DNA of 64,000 nucleotides, taken from positions 124,001 through 188,000 of the forward strand of contig NZ_AUJI01000010.1 in assembly GCF_000424145.1 (NCBI RefSeq), in the 5' to 3' direction. A program made the position numbers and the translations under genes. Each line of letters opens with the position of its first letter. Within the stretch, counting starts at the first letter, position 1. Of this stretch, positions 8,860 to 17,608 are shown piece by piece. The stretch is from Butyrivibrio sp. AC2005 (GTDB lineage: Bacteria > Bacillota > Clostridia > Lachnospirales > Lachnospiraceae). Below the pieces are notes generated by a model. The model had not been told where the DNA came from. It did no database searches and saw only the letters and a program-made list of their open reading frames with translations.

Positions 8860-10209
8860 TCACAGCATTACATCCTGTATTAACTCCGCAAGCTTCTTTG
8901 CTTCTTCATCAATTTCCTTCTGATTTTTACCCTCTATCATTACTCGAACTAGCGGCTCAGTTCCTGAGGGTCTGATGAGTACTCTTCCATCTCCGGCAAA
9001 TTTCTTTTCAAGTTCCTCAATTGCGCTTGCAATCTCAGGATACTCCATGTAATGATCCTTCTTATGTGTAGGCACTGTTGCGTTACAAAGAGCCTGAGGC
9101 ATAACTTCCATAACCTTGGACAGTTCGGAAAGCTTTTTGCCTGTATCCTTCATTACCTTAAGAAGATGAAGTGCAGAAAGAAGTCCGTCTCCTGTTGTGT
9201 TGTCATCAAGGAAAATTATGTGTCCTGACTGCTCGCCGCCAAGATTAGCACCAATTTCCTTCATGCGCTCAAGAACATATCTGTCTCCGACCTTAGTCTT
9301 CTCAATCTTGATTCCCTCACGCTCTCCCATCTTGAAAAAGCCAAGGTTACTCATAACCGTTGCCACAATGGTATCACCCTTAAGATCACCATTATTCTTC
9401 ATATGTTTACCGATGATGGCCATAATCTCATCACCGTCAACAAATTTACCGTTCTCATCAACAGCAAGGAATCTGTCTGCATCTCCGTCAAAAGCAAGAC
9501 CAATGTCAGCCTTCTCGGTAACAACACGTCCCATGAGCTCTTCCATGTGTGTAGAACCACAGTTAGCATTGATATTTGTTCCGTCAGGATTAGTGTGGAT
9601 CGCTATTACCTGGGCTCCTGTCTGTCTGATTGTCTCAACAGAGGTATAAGAGCTTGCACCCTCAGCACAATCCATTACAATTTTGAATCCATCAAGTCTT
9701 ACATCAACACAGGTGAGATTGTGATTGATATACTCCTCACGTGCATCGGTACGATTTTTGATTTTACCTACCCCGGCACCTGTGGGCATCTTAACACCCT
9801 CAAGGTTATTCCTTATAAGCTCTTCAATCTCATCTTCCATTGCATCGGGAAGTTTAAAACCATTGCCATCAAAAAACTTGATTCCATTAAATTCCATGGG
9901 ATTATGTGAAGCAGAAATAACAACGCCTGCATCCACACGATATTTTCTTGTAAGATACGCAACAGCAGGTGTGGGAAGAACTCCTACGTTTACAACATTC
10001 GCACCAACAGAGCAGGCTCCTGCCATAAGCGCAGAAGCAAGCATATCTCCTGAAAGTCTTGTATCGCATCCTACCATAATAGTAGGCTTATGCTTGCACT
10101 CTTTAGAAAGCACATATGCTCCTGCCTGTCCAAGCTGCATTGCAAGGAGTGGTGTAAGTTCATCATTTGCTACACCTCTTACTCCATCTGTTCCAAATAA
10201 TCTAGACAT
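8860..10209 (-). CDS. glmM: Phosphoglucosamine mutase
   Basis: A 449-residue enzyme interconverting glucosamine-6-phosphate and glucosamine-1-phosphate on the way to UDP-GlcNAc. Start MSRLFGTDGVRG is the classic N-terminus, with GGAGG upstream of the ATG at 10209. The phosphoserine loop is ISASHNP with Ser101, the metal loop is AFDGDADR, GGEQSGHI is the sugar-binding loop, and RPSGTEPLVRVMIEG is the phosphate-binding loop. It directly follows cdaR, as in many Firmicutes, where CdaR and GlmM both modulate the diadenylate cyclase CdaA. The protein is complete and of normal length. Confidence 0.96.
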   Translation of the reverse strand: MSRLFGTDGVRGVANDELTPLLAMQLGQAGAYVLSKECKHKPTIMVGCDTRLSGDMLASALMAGACSVGANVVNVGVLPTPAVAYLTRKYRVDAGVVISASHNPMEFNGIKFFDGNGFKLPDAMEDEIEELIRNNLEGVKMPTGAGVGKIKNRTDAREEYINHNLTCVDVRLDGFKIVMDCAEGASSYTSVETIRQTGAQVIAIHTNPDGTNINANCGSTHMEELMGRVVTEKADIGLAFDGDADRFLAVDENGKFVDGDEIMAIIGKHMKNNGDLKGDTIVATVMSNLGFFKMGEREGIKIEKTKVGDRYVLERMKEIGANLGGEQSGHIIFLDDNTTGDGLLSALHLLKVMKDTGKKLSELSKVMEVMPQALCNATVPTHKKDHYMEYPEIASAIEELEKKFAGDGRVLIRPSGTEPLVRVMIEGKNQKEIDEEAKKLAELIQDVML

Positions 10210-10224
10210 ATTATCCTCCAAATA

Positions 10225-11505
10225 TCACTCGTTCTTAGTCAATATTACCGTAGCGTTTATCACATCACCTGTTGTAAGCCCTCCGGGAAGTAATAATGAA
10301 ACATTTACATTATATTCTCCCGACAAATCCTCGTTCTCGCTAACAATCTGCGAAAGATCGGCAGAACCTGACACATCATCAGCCCTAATACTGTTTACCT
10401 TATCGGAAAGACCGCTTACAAGCAGATCAAAGGACTTATCTTCGTCAACAAGCTGTGCTTCATAACCCTCAGGTACATTTATTATCTCTATATGACTATA
10501 AGGTACACTTAAAGTCTTCTCGCTCTTTTTATCAATATAGGCAACAACTGTTGCTATTCCGTTGAAGTCCTGATCCCCAAAGCTTACGTTACCCGGAAGG
10601 TATCCGGATAAGTCAATGGTGGTCGTAAGATTTCCTGTGTATCCTGTTATATCAAGCTGATCATCCGATACCGTGATTGAATCAATCTTATTAAGTACGG
10701 ACATCCTGCCTGCAAGAAGAACATCTTCAGGACTTGCCTCAATCTCTCCTGTTGCAACATATCCCTCAGCAGGGATTCCCGATACCTGATATATGATCGG
10801 TACTCTCTTCGTAGCAAGGATATTAACAGATACACCGACTGAAGAACTGCTAAGCTTGAGATTATCCTTTGGTACCTCATTGCCTTCTTCATCATACAGA
10901 TGAATTTCAGCATTGGTTCCAATATTAGTTGTATAACCCGTAACCTCTACATTAACCTGTGCGTCCTTCACGCTATCAACAACTGATTCGGGTCCTGTAA
11001 TTCTGATCTGATTCTGGTCAGTAACAACATCCCCTATTATATACCCATCAGTCAAGGTACCTGTCGTAATTGCTGAAATTGCCAGCGTCTTGGAAGCTCT
11101 TTCTTCTATACTCAGCTCCACTGAGTCTATACTTCCGTTTATACTCTGTATCTGATTGTAGTATTTATTTGTCTGAAGCGTTATGGCTACATAGTATGTA
11201 CCATTAATATTCGTAGTATTTTCAAGATCGGCATATGCCACGATATTTTCTTTATCCAAAGAATCTACGATTGATCTTGGTGCATAAACAGTTACCGTTG
11301 AAATCACATCAGTGTCATCAAGCACCTGATAAACCTGATTATTATCCGTTATACTGTTTGCATTTCTAAGAGTGACCGGAACATTACTAAACCTAACCGA
11401 ATCTACCGGATCACTGATATTTGTAACCAGGAACCAAAGAAGTGCTGCAAATAAAAGTGAAGCAATCTTCAGCCCCATGTTGGCAGTCAAATTGAGCTTC
11501 TTCAT
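10225..11505 (-). CDS. cdaR: CdaA regulatory protein with YbbR repeats
   Basis: A 426-residue membrane-anchored extracytoplasmic protein. One helix near residues 11-30 (GLKIASLLFAALLWFLVTN) anchors it; the rest is a chain of about four YbbR domains recognisable from repeated patterns such as FSNVPVTLRN, VTVYAPRSIVDSLDK, IRITGPESVVDSV and VLLAGRMSVLNKI. CdaR binds and modulates the c-di-AMP synthase CdaA. The start ATG overlaps the cdaA stop by four bases, so translation is coupled, and glmM follows after 15 bases. Order cdaA-cdaR-glmM is the standard Firmicute arrangement. Confidence 0.93.
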   Translation of the reverse strand: MKKLNLTANMGLKIASLLFAALLWFLVTNISDPVDSVRFSNVPVTLRNANSITDNNQVYQVLDDTDVISTVTVYAPRSIVDSLDKENIVAYADLENTTNINGTYYVAITLQTNKYYNQIQSINGSIDSVELSIEERASKTLAISAITTGTLTDGYIIGDVVTDQNQIRITGPESVVDSVKDAQVNVEVTGYTTNIGTNAEIHLYDEEGNEVPKDNLKLSSSSVGVSVNILATKRVPIIYQVSGIPAEGYVATGEIEASPEDVLLAGRMSVLNKIDSITVSDDQLDITGYTGNLTTTIDLSGYLPGNVSFGDQDFNGIATVVAYIDKKSEKTLSVPYSHIEIINVPEGYEAQLVDEDKSFDLLVSGLSDKVNSIRADDVSGSADLSQIVSENEDLSGEYNVNVSLLLPGGLTTGDVINATVILTKNE

Positions 11506-12383
11506 TTTGCAATTCCTTTCCCTTTTTTAAGTCCCTTATTCTTTTTCTTTTTATCCTTTTTATCTTCAGAGGATTTGTTCTGGATCTGGCGCAGTCTCTC
11601 TCTTAGGCGCTCACTGTCCACGCCTCTCTCGAGTTCGCCCATATAAGCAACGCTTATTTTACCCGTCTCCTCCGAAACAATAATCGTAAGGGAATCAGTA
11701 ACCTCGGAAACACCTACTCCGGCTCTGTGTCTTGTTCCAAGTTCCTTACCAAGCTCCATGTTATCGGAAAGCGGAAGATAACAGGTAGCGGAAGTAATCC
11801 TGTCCCCCCTGACTATAACCGCACCATCATGGAGCGGTGTATTATGTTCGAAAATATTGATCAACAGCTGACTTGTAATAATGCCGTCTATATCAATTCC
11901 TGTACGTTCATACTCACTAAGTGAAGACAGCTGCTCAATCACTATGAGTGCACCTGTCCTAACCTTAGCCATCTCGACACAGGCTCTTATAATCTCGTTA
12001 ATTGTCTTATCTGAAAACCTTCCTTCTTCTGTTGCCTCAGTAAAGTTGAATAAGCCGTGGAGGAAATTCCTTCGTCCGATACCCTCCAGTGCCTTTCGCA
12101 GTTCAGGCTGCAAAATTACAACCATCGCTGTTACCGCAATACCAAATACATTCTGAACTATCCACAATATTGTAGACATATTGAATGCAGCTGCAATAAC
12201 TATAAAGACAACAATAACTACGACCCCTTTTAAAAGGGACCATAGTCTTGTAGTTTTGGCCCAAACCAGAATATGGTAGATCAGGAATGCAATTATCAGC
12301 ATCTCAACTATATCGAGAGCCCTGACCGAAGGCATATGCAGGTTTGTCAGATTGTTATCAAGAAAAAATCCGATGTGTTGCAT
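11502..12383 (-). CDS. cdaA: Diadenylate cyclase (membrane type)
   Basis: A 293-residue CdaA/DacA enzyme making c-di-AMP from two ATP. Three membrane helices fill residues 25-105 (IVEMLIIAFLIYHIL, LLKGVVVIVVFIVIAAAFN, FGIAVTAMVVILQ), followed by QPELRKALEGIGR and the DisA_N catalytic domain with HDGAVIVRGD and GTRHRAGVGVSE, the DGA and RHR motifs required for catalysis. A lysine-rich tail (DKKDKKKKNKGLKKGKG) closes the protein. It is co-transcribed with cdaR and glmM, and is preceded six bases upstream by an unknown membrane protein gene. The product controls potassium/osmolyte balance and wall homeostasis in Firmicutes. Confidence 0.95.
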   Translation of the reverse strand: MQHIGFFLDNNLTNLHMPSVRALDIVEMLIIAFLIYHILVWAKTTRLWSLLKGVVVIVVFIVIAAAFNMSTILWIVQNVFGIAVTAMVVILQPELRKALEGIGRRNFLHGLFNFTEATEEGRFSDKTINEIIRACVEMAKVRTGALIVIEQLSSLSEYERTGIDIDGIITSQLLINIFEHNTPLHDGAVIVRGDRITSATCYLPLSDNMELGKELGTRHRAGVGVSEVTDSLTIIVSEETGKISVAYMGELERGVDSERLRERLRQIQNKSSEDKKDKKKKNKGLKKGKGIAK

Positions 12384-12389
12384 CTAAAA

Positions 12390-13355
12390 TTACTCGCCTC
12401 TATCCTTACCTCTATAGTCTCTGCCTGAATTTGATCCACTGATCTTCTTTACCTTAGGTGCAGGTGTGGAAACCGTAACCTTCGGAACAGCCTTGACATA
12501 GTAATAGTACTCATCATCTTCGAACTGAACCTTCTCAATTCTCGAATAATCAAGGTTGAACGCAAAGAACTGAAGAATCATAAGCAGCAGAATCGAAATA
12601 ACAGTCTGTAATATAACTGCTATGAATGAAAGCTCTGTAGAATAAATCATGTCACCAATAAGAAGACAGATTATATCTGCAAGTGCGCCCGAAATAATAG
12701 CTATTGTCCATGCATGATCTATGGACATTCTTCTAATGAAATAAACTATTGCAAGCGTAATCGCAAATGCCACAACAAATACCCACATGCGTTTATTACT
12801 CATAAGCTCGGACACTACTGTCTGAAACTGTGCAGCAGTCTCCTCAATCTGTCCGCCTGTAAGTGTGGTAGCATTCCCTGAAATATAATTCACAAGAAAC
12901 GCAATAATTATTCCGCATGACATGGAAACAATTGAAGCAGGAGTTCCCATAAGTCCAAGTGCAATCGGCATCACATAAGGAATACTAAGATAAAAGCACA
13001 TAGGTGTCAGCATTACCGCAATTGTATCCTTTGGTGAAAATCTGAAATAAAGCAGAAACATCAAAAGAAAGATAATAAGAGCTATAGCCGCACAAAAAAT
13101 GGAAAGTTTGTACAGATGTGCAAGAATAAAGCCGGCAGAAATCAGTACCATGAAATTCTGGGGCATTATCGAGCACAGCAACGATACCATTAACAATATA
13201 GGTAATTTTGTCAGATTGGTCTGATATCCAATCTTATTACTAATCATCGTAAGCGCGATCAGCGAAAGCAAAAACTTCCACACATATGTGATGTATAATT
13301 CATATTTAACATAAAAATTCTTTATATATTCTCGTAATTCTAGTAAAGATGTCAT
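12390..13355 (-). CDS. Conserved membrane protein of unknown function in the cda operon
   Basis: A 321-residue integral membrane protein with about eight helices in the first 265 residues and a charged cytoplasmic tail (FEDDEYYYYVKAVPKVT, then a basic glycine/arginine-rich end SGRDYRGKDRGE). I do not recognise a family. The helices come in paired blocks, LLSLIALTMISN...LPILLMVSLLCSIM and later IAIISGALADIICLLIG and FIAVILQTVISILLLMIL, and a central loop contains SGNATTLTGGQIEETAAQF. It lies five bases after a two-helix membrane protein and six bases before cdaA, so it is certainly part of the same transcript. Its position makes a role in envelope or c-di-AMP signalling plausible, without proof. 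Confidence 0.75.
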   Translation of the reverse strand: MTSLLELREYIKNFYVKYELYITYVWKFLLSLIALTMISNKIGYQTNLTKLPILLMVSLLCSIMPQNFMVLISAGFILAHLYKLSIFCAAIALIIFLLMFLLYFRFSPKDTIAVMLTPMCFYLSIPYVMPIALGLMGTPASIVSMSCGIIIAFLVNYISGNATTLTGGQIEETAAQFQTVVSELMSNKRMWVFVVAFAITLAIVYFIRRMSIDHAWTIAIISGALADIICLLIGDMIYSTELSFIAVILQTVISILLLMILQFFAFNLDYSRIEKVQFEDDEYYYYVKAVPKVTVSTPAPKVKKISGSNSGRDYRGKDRGE

Positions 13356-13360
13356 TTTCC

Positions 13361-13750
13361 TTATTCCTTTTCATACATTTTCCCCAACTTTTTAAGGCAG
13401 GAAAAATAAGCTCTCATATTCTTACGCATTCTTCCGTAACGTATGGAATAAATGATGTATGAAATTACTGAGTACACGACTACAAGCGCAACATAATAAA
13501 CCAGATATTTTCTGGCTGTGGCTGCAATATCCGTGTTGTAAAGATCCTGAAGTACATCAGAAAAATGATACATCACATAGGCAGCGACCAGTATCAGATA
13601 TACCACTGTGGCACTGATAATAGACTTCAGCACCTGGAATCCGACATAGTCGCTGCGAAAGTACGAATTTATAGCGTTATTCTTTTTCCCCTCATGCTGC
13701 TCGTAAGCAGCCATCCTGGTCATCAGGATAACTCTCTCCTCGTTTAACAT
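13361..13750 (-). CDS. Small two-helix membrane protein of unknown function
   Basis: A 129-residue protein with a cytoplasmic N-terminus of about 40 residues, two membrane helices (VLKSIISATVVYLILVAAY and YYVALVVVYSVISYIIY) and a short basic tail (RMRKNMRAYFSCLKKLGKM). No family is recognised. It begins seven bases after the yvyF-like gene and ends five bases before the larger unknown membrane protein, with a GAGGATATT ribosome site. The pairing with the neighbouring 321-residue membrane protein suggests a two-component membrane complex; this is inference from adjacency alone. Confidence 0.7.
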   Translation of the reverse strand: MLNEERVILMTRMAAYEQHEGKKNNAINSYFRSDYVGFQVLKSIISATVVYLILVAAYVMYHFSDVLQDLYNTDIAATARKYLVYYVALVVVYSVISYIIYSIRYGRMRKNMRAYFSCLKKLGKMYEKE

Positions 13751-13757
13751 AATATCC

Positions 13758-14183
13758 TCAGGTTTTAAGGAATTTCATTCCGGCATTCGGCTTCTGAGCT
13801 GCCTGTTTCTTGGCTATCTCAGCAGCAAGGGCCTGCTGGCGTTCCTTAACTGTATTATTTAATGCGTTTGTAACAGTTGCCTTACATTTTGCACAAAGTC
13901 TGCCTGTAGCTATGCGCGTTCCGCAATTCTCGCAAGTGATCTGTATGGGAGATGCCTCCGAAAATACCAGCCTCTCCTCCAATATCCACTTCTTCAGCTG
14001 CTTTGTTGAAACTTCGCACTGCTCAGCTATCTGCTTGATGCCGCTTCCAGGGTTCTCTTCAATATATTTCTTGACCTGCTGGAATTTTTCCTCAATCTCC
14101 TTCTTGCAATTGTCGCAAATAACATCACCTACGACATAATTGAACATCTTACCACATCTGGAACAATTACGAATATTACTCAT
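13758..14183 (-). CDS. YvyF-like flagellar-operon zinc-binding protein
   Basis: A 141-residue protein of the YvyF/flagellar operon protein type. Residues 7-27 carry CSRCGKMFNYVVGDVICDNC, a four-cysteine zinc site; residues 37-75 (YIEENPGSGIKQIAEQCEV followed by TKQLKKWILEERL) resemble a winged or homeodomain-like DNA-binding helix pair; a second four-cysteine site follows (CENCGTRIATGRLCAKC). In Bacillus subtilis yvyF lies directly after comFC and before flgM, and here it also follows comFC. It is thought to act in flagellar gene control, but its biochemical role is unsettled. The reading frame is complete with a GGAGG site. Confidence 0.8.
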   Translation of the reverse strand: MSNIRNCSRCGKMFNYVVGDVICDNCKKEIEEKFQQVKKYIEENPGSGIKQIAEQCEVSTKQLKKWILEERLVFSEASPIQITCENCGTRIATGRLCAKCKATVTNALNNTVKERQQALAAEIAKKQAAQKPNAGMKFLKT

Positions 14184-14212
14184 GATATCCTCCTATTTTG
14201 CAGTGGTTATTT

Positions 14213-14933
14213 TCACACCACCTGGCCTATTGCAAGCGTTACAAAGAATACCCTTTTCACTCCATGTCTTCGAAATTCCCTGGCTAGCTCATCAATAGTA
14301 CTGCCGGTTGTGTAAATGTCATCAACAAGGATAATACACTTAAATTCTACATCATTTTTACTTATATTAAAAGCTTTTTTCAAATTAGAACGCCTTTGTG
14401 ATGCGTCCAAAAGCTTCATGGGAACCGTATCACGGACCCTGGATACGATATCATTTCTGACAGGTATGTCAAATTCTTTCCCCAGTGCCCGTGCAAAGGT
14501 TTCAGCCTGATTATATCCACGTTTTCGCTGTTTTTTCTTATACATTGGTACAGGAATGATGGCATCCGCATTCATGCTGCAAATGATTTCCTCAAGATAA
14601 TCCCTCGCCGCTTTTGCATAAAAATCAGCATATTCTCTTCTTCCCGAATATTTAAATCTGTATATTGATCCTGATATGGATCTGTACCTGAAAATTCCAA
14701 AGCCCCCTGTCAAAATAGTGCCTTGTCTTCTCACAATCAGGACATAACTCTTTATCAGGGTCTCCCAAAGGCTTTCCGCATTTCATGCAGATATCTTTTC
14801 CTGCAGGCTTAATAATTCTTCTGCATTCAGGATGTATGAGCCCTTTACCTCTCCCGACAATATCATCGCATACAGGACATCTTCTAGGATAGAGAATTGA
14901 TATTACCCCCTCCTTTAGCTCATTAGTCCGCAC
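14213..14933 (-). pseudogene. comFC: comFC, amidophosphoribosyltransferase-like competence protein, broken by a frameshift
   Basis: Two overlapping frames together make one ComFC protein. The first (from a GTG at 14933) gives the zinc finger CPVCDD...CMKCGKPLGDPDKELCPDC and TRHYFDRG, then leaves frame and ends. The second continues with FRYRSISGSIYRFKYSGRRE, PVPMYKKKQRKRGYNQAE and the phosphoribosyl-binding loop IILVDDIYTTGSTI, and ends normally. Removing one base from the run of five C on the plus strand at 14703-14707 rejoins them as FDRGFGIFRYRS, the expected family sequence. ComFC belongs to the DNA-uptake machinery of naturally competent Firmicutes. It overlaps the end of recD2 and precedes yvyF. 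It may be a true lesion, a slippage site or a sequencing error; the start codon is also uncertain. Confidence 0.85.
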
Positions 14934-17145
14934 TCATAACCTCCGTAATTCTGGTTCTAAGTCCCGTATATCTTCTGAGCTGTTCTTCATTCTCAATCAT
15001 CGTATCCACAGTTTCCTTATTTCCAAGTATCACTACACATTTTTGTGCTCTAGTTACAGCCGTATACAGAAGATTCCTGTTAAGCAGCATCCTCGGTCCT
15101 CCAAGAAGAGGTAATATAACTGCCGGATATTCCGATCCCTGCGATTTATGTATTGTTATGGCATAGGCATGCTCAAGATCATCCAGATCAGAGAAGGGAT
15201 ACGTAACGCGCCTTCCCTCATCAAATTCAACCACCAATTCCTTCATGGCGGTATTTATCTCTTTTACAACTCCCATATCGCCATTAAAAACACCGAGACC
15301 TTTTTCAACTGCTATGCCGTATTTTCCGCATATTTCCCACTCGGCCTGATAGTTGTTATGTATCTGCATGACCCTGTCGCCGACCCTTATCACCCTGTCG
15401 CCATGAACATATTCCTTTTTATGCTCATCAGCAGGGTTTAAATATCTCTGCAGAACCGCATTAAGAGTCTGTGCCCCAAGTGGTCCTCTCTTCATTGGCG
15501 TAAGCACCTGTATATCACTGCTGGAAGCCTCCACATACCCCGGGAGCTTATCTCTTATAAGCTCAATCATGTGCTTATATATGACATCAGCGTTATCTCT
15601 TTTAAGGAAAAAGAAATCTCTGCTCTTATTGTCCATCTTTATCTGATTTCCATCCTTAATCTTATGAGCATTCATTACGATATCACTCTGCTGAGCCTGT
15701 CTGAAAATTCTCTGAAGAGTTATAGTTGTGAACACTCCGCTCTCTATAAGATCATGTAGGACCTGTCCCGGTCCCACACTTGGAAGCTGCGAGCTGTCTC
15801 CCACAAGTATAAGGTGTGTTCCAGGAAGGATAGCCTTTAACAGCGCAGCAAAAAGATGCATATCCACCATTGACATTTCATCGATTATGATAGCGTCCGC
15901 CTCTAATGGATTATCGGAGTTCTTTTCAAAATGAATTCTTGCCCTGTCAGTATTATCGTCTGATAAGCCTCCTCCCACTCCCAGAAGTCTGTGTATAGTA
16001 TACGCCTCATATCCGGTTGCTTCCTTCATTCTCTTGGCAGCGCGCCCCGTAGGCGCAGCCAGGAGTATCTCCATCTGTTCTTCCGCATAATATTCTATTA
16101 TGGTGTTAATTGTTGTGGTTTTTCCTGTTCCCGGTCCTCCTGTAATTATAACCACACCATTCTTTGCACTTGCTGCCGCTGCCTTTCTCTGCAAATCATC
16201 AAGCTCAATATCACGTTTCTGTTCAATTTTCTTAATTCTTTCAAGAAGAGCCTTATCCGAAGTATCCGATACCTGCAGATTCAATTCCTTTAACATAACC
16301 GCAATAGCCTGCTCTTCATAAAAAAACGAAGATGCATAAACTTCATTTTCTCCCCGGTAGATAAGCTTCCTTTCTACCATGAGATTATCCATCTGAAGTG
16401 CAACATTATCCTTCTGAACGCCCAAAAGCTGAACACATTTTGTTAAAAGCTCTTCTTTTGGCAAAAAACTGTGCCCGTCAGCAGAGGCTTCCAGCAGAAC
16501 ATACAGAATTCCGCTTCTTATTCTATAGTCTGAATCAACGCTTATTCCGACTCTTGCCGCTATTTCATCAGCGGTCTTAAAACCTATTCCTTCGATATCA
16601 TCAGCCAGTTTATAGGGATTTTCCTTTAATATCCTATAGACCTGCGCACCGTATTTTTCATATATCCTTACCGACATATTTCCGGTAATTCCATACCCGG
16701 ACATAAAAACAAATGCATCACGCATCTCTCTTTTATCAGCCAGCTGAATGGCTATGTCCCGGGCCTTCTTTTCACTTATTCCTTTTATTTCAGCAAGCCT
16801 CTCCGGCTCATCCTCTATAATCCTGAATGTATCGGCACCGAATTTTTTCACTATCCTCCTGGCCATCGTCTCTCCGATGCCCTTTATAGCACCTGATCCC
16901 AGGTATCTCTCCATGGATTCGGTATCATCCGGTACGGATATTTTATAACTGCTTACTTTTATCTGTTCCCCATAGACAGGATGCTCAGTCATATCCCCTT
17001 CAATTATCAGAGTATCTCCTTCATCCACATCCACGAAGCTTCCAACGCAGGTTATCTCCTCTCCATCCGATACAAAAACCATAACTCCGTAGGTCTTGTC
17101 AGGACTTCTGTATATAAAATGGTCTATATACCCCTTTGCTTCCAT
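14923..17145 (-). CDS. recD2: RecD2-type DNA helicase
   Basis: A 740-residue superfamily 1B helicase working 5' to 3', of the RecD2 class found without RecBC. The N-terminal third holds a small beta-barrel and helix-hairpin-helix repeats (GAIKGIGETMARRIV, LAEIKGISEKKARDIA, DDIEGIGFKTADEIA). The motor has ITGGPGTGKTTTI (Walker A), AAPTGRAAKRM, IIIDEMSMVD (Walker B), LILVGDSSQLPSVGPG, LQRIFRQ and near the end ITIHKSQGSEYPAVILP. Length is normal. RecD2 acts in mismatch and stress-related repair in Bacillus and Deinococcus. It heads the long operon to comFC, cdaA and glmM. Its start lies less than ten bases after a strong terminator hairpin, so transcription may depend on read-through. Confidence 0.94.
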   Translation of the reverse strand: MEAKGYIDHFIYRSPDKTYGVMVFVSDGEEITCVGSFVDVDEGDTLIIEGDMTEHPVYGEQIKVSSYKISVPDDTESMERYLGSGAIKGIGETMARRIVKKFGADTFRIIEDEPERLAEIKGISEKKARDIAIQLADKREMRDAFVFMSGYGITGNMSVRIYEKYGAQVYRILKENPYKLADDIEGIGFKTADEIAARVGISVDSDYRIRSGILYVLLEASADGHSFLPKEELLTKCVQLLGVQKDNVALQMDNLMVERKLIYRGENEVYASSFFYEEQAIAVMLKELNLQVSDTSDKALLERIKKIEQKRDIELDDLQRKAAAASAKNGVVIITGGPGTGKTTTINTIIEYYAEEQMEILLAAPTGRAAKRMKEATGYEAYTIHRLLGVGGGLSDDNTDRARIHFEKNSDNPLEADAIIIDEMSMVDMHLFAALLKAILPGTHLILVGDSSQLPSVGPGQVLHDLIESGVFTTITLQRIFRQAQQSDIVMNAHKIKDGNQIKMDNKSRDFFFLKRDNADVIYKHMIELIRDKLPGYVEASSSDIQVLTPMKRGPLGAQTLNAVLQRYLNPADEHKKEYVHGDRVIRVGDRVMQIHNNYQAEWEICGKYGIAVEKGLGVFNGDMGVVKEINTAMKELVVEFDEGRRVTYPFSDLDDLEHAYAITIHKSQGSEYPAVILPLLGGPRMLLNRNLLYTAVTRAQKCVVILGNKETVDTMIENEEQLRRYTGLRTRITEVMSAD

Positions 17146-17153
17146 TTTCCTCC

Positions 17154-17187
17154 CTAAAAAATAAAAAGAGCCGCAAGCGACTCTTTT
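17154..17187 (-). terminator. Intrinsic terminator after the flagellar rod gene, directly ahead of recD2
   Basis: AAAAGAG(U)CGC pairs with GCG(G)CUCUUUU around a two-base loop, followed on the minus strand by a run of U residues. It ends the mbl-flhO-flhP-flgJ transcript. The recD2 ribosome site GGGAGG begins just past the U-run, leaving no room for a promoter between them. Confidence 0.8.
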
Positions 17188-17215
17188 CTCAATTATTTGT
17201 TCACTTGATCATAAT

Positions 17216-17593
17216 TTACAAGTCATAATTACGCTTCATATTCTCATACAGCATCTGCGCAAGTCCGTTACTCTGTGTATCTGCTCCGGTAGACGCAATA
17301 TCCTGAATGGTCAGATCCTTGAAATAATCAACCATCTTACTCATAGATCCGGACTCATCCTTGCTGAAAACCTTTGCAGTCTTTTCATATCCCTTATAGA
17401 TCTGCTCCATAAAGTATGCCTCAAACTGCTTGCAGGCATCCATAAGTTCCTTATCAACTTCAGCTTTATCCTCGTCAGTCTGAACCCGTCTCACCTTGGA
17501 AGCTGCTGAGTTTACCTTATCAGAAGCAGCCTGGCTGCTGGCATATTGTGAAATTCCGGACAAATTGTTTAAAGAATTCATATCAATTGCCAT
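17216..17593 (-). CDS. FlgJ-type flagellar rod-binding protein (N-domain only)
   Basis: A 125-residue protein matching the rod-binding domain of FlgJ. The core is KELMDACKQFEAYFMEQIYKG followed by DYFKDLTIQDIASTG and QSNGLAQMLYENM, which correspond to the FlgJ rod-scaffold motif. The muramidase half of proteobacterial FlgJ is absent, as usual in Firmicutes. It caps rod assembly under the flagellar hook. It is the last gene of the mbl-flhO-flhP block, 15 bases after flhP, and is closed by a strong terminator. Confidence 0.85.
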   Translation of the reverse strand: MAIDMNSLNNLSGISQYASSQAASDKVNSAASKVRRVQTDEDKAEVDKELMDACKQFEAYFMEQIYKGYEKTAKVFSKDESGSMSKMVDYFKDLTIQDIASTGADTQSNGLAQMLYENMKRNYDL

Positions 17594-17608
17594 ATCTTAC
17601 ACCCTTAC

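Noticed and set aside
10210..10224. glmS-type or other riboswitch ahead of glmM
   Set aside because: Only 15 bases separate cdaR and glmM, just room for the ribosome site.
9725..10465. Long plus-strand open frame opposite glmM and cdaR
   Set aside because: It runs antisense across two certain genes, has no ribosome site and gives a serine/isoleucine/proline-rich sequence typical of shadow frames.
14213..14933. Programmed frameshift to make full ComFC
   Set aside because: No slippery heptamer with downstream stem was seen; a one-base homopolymer change explains the break more simply, though it is not proven.
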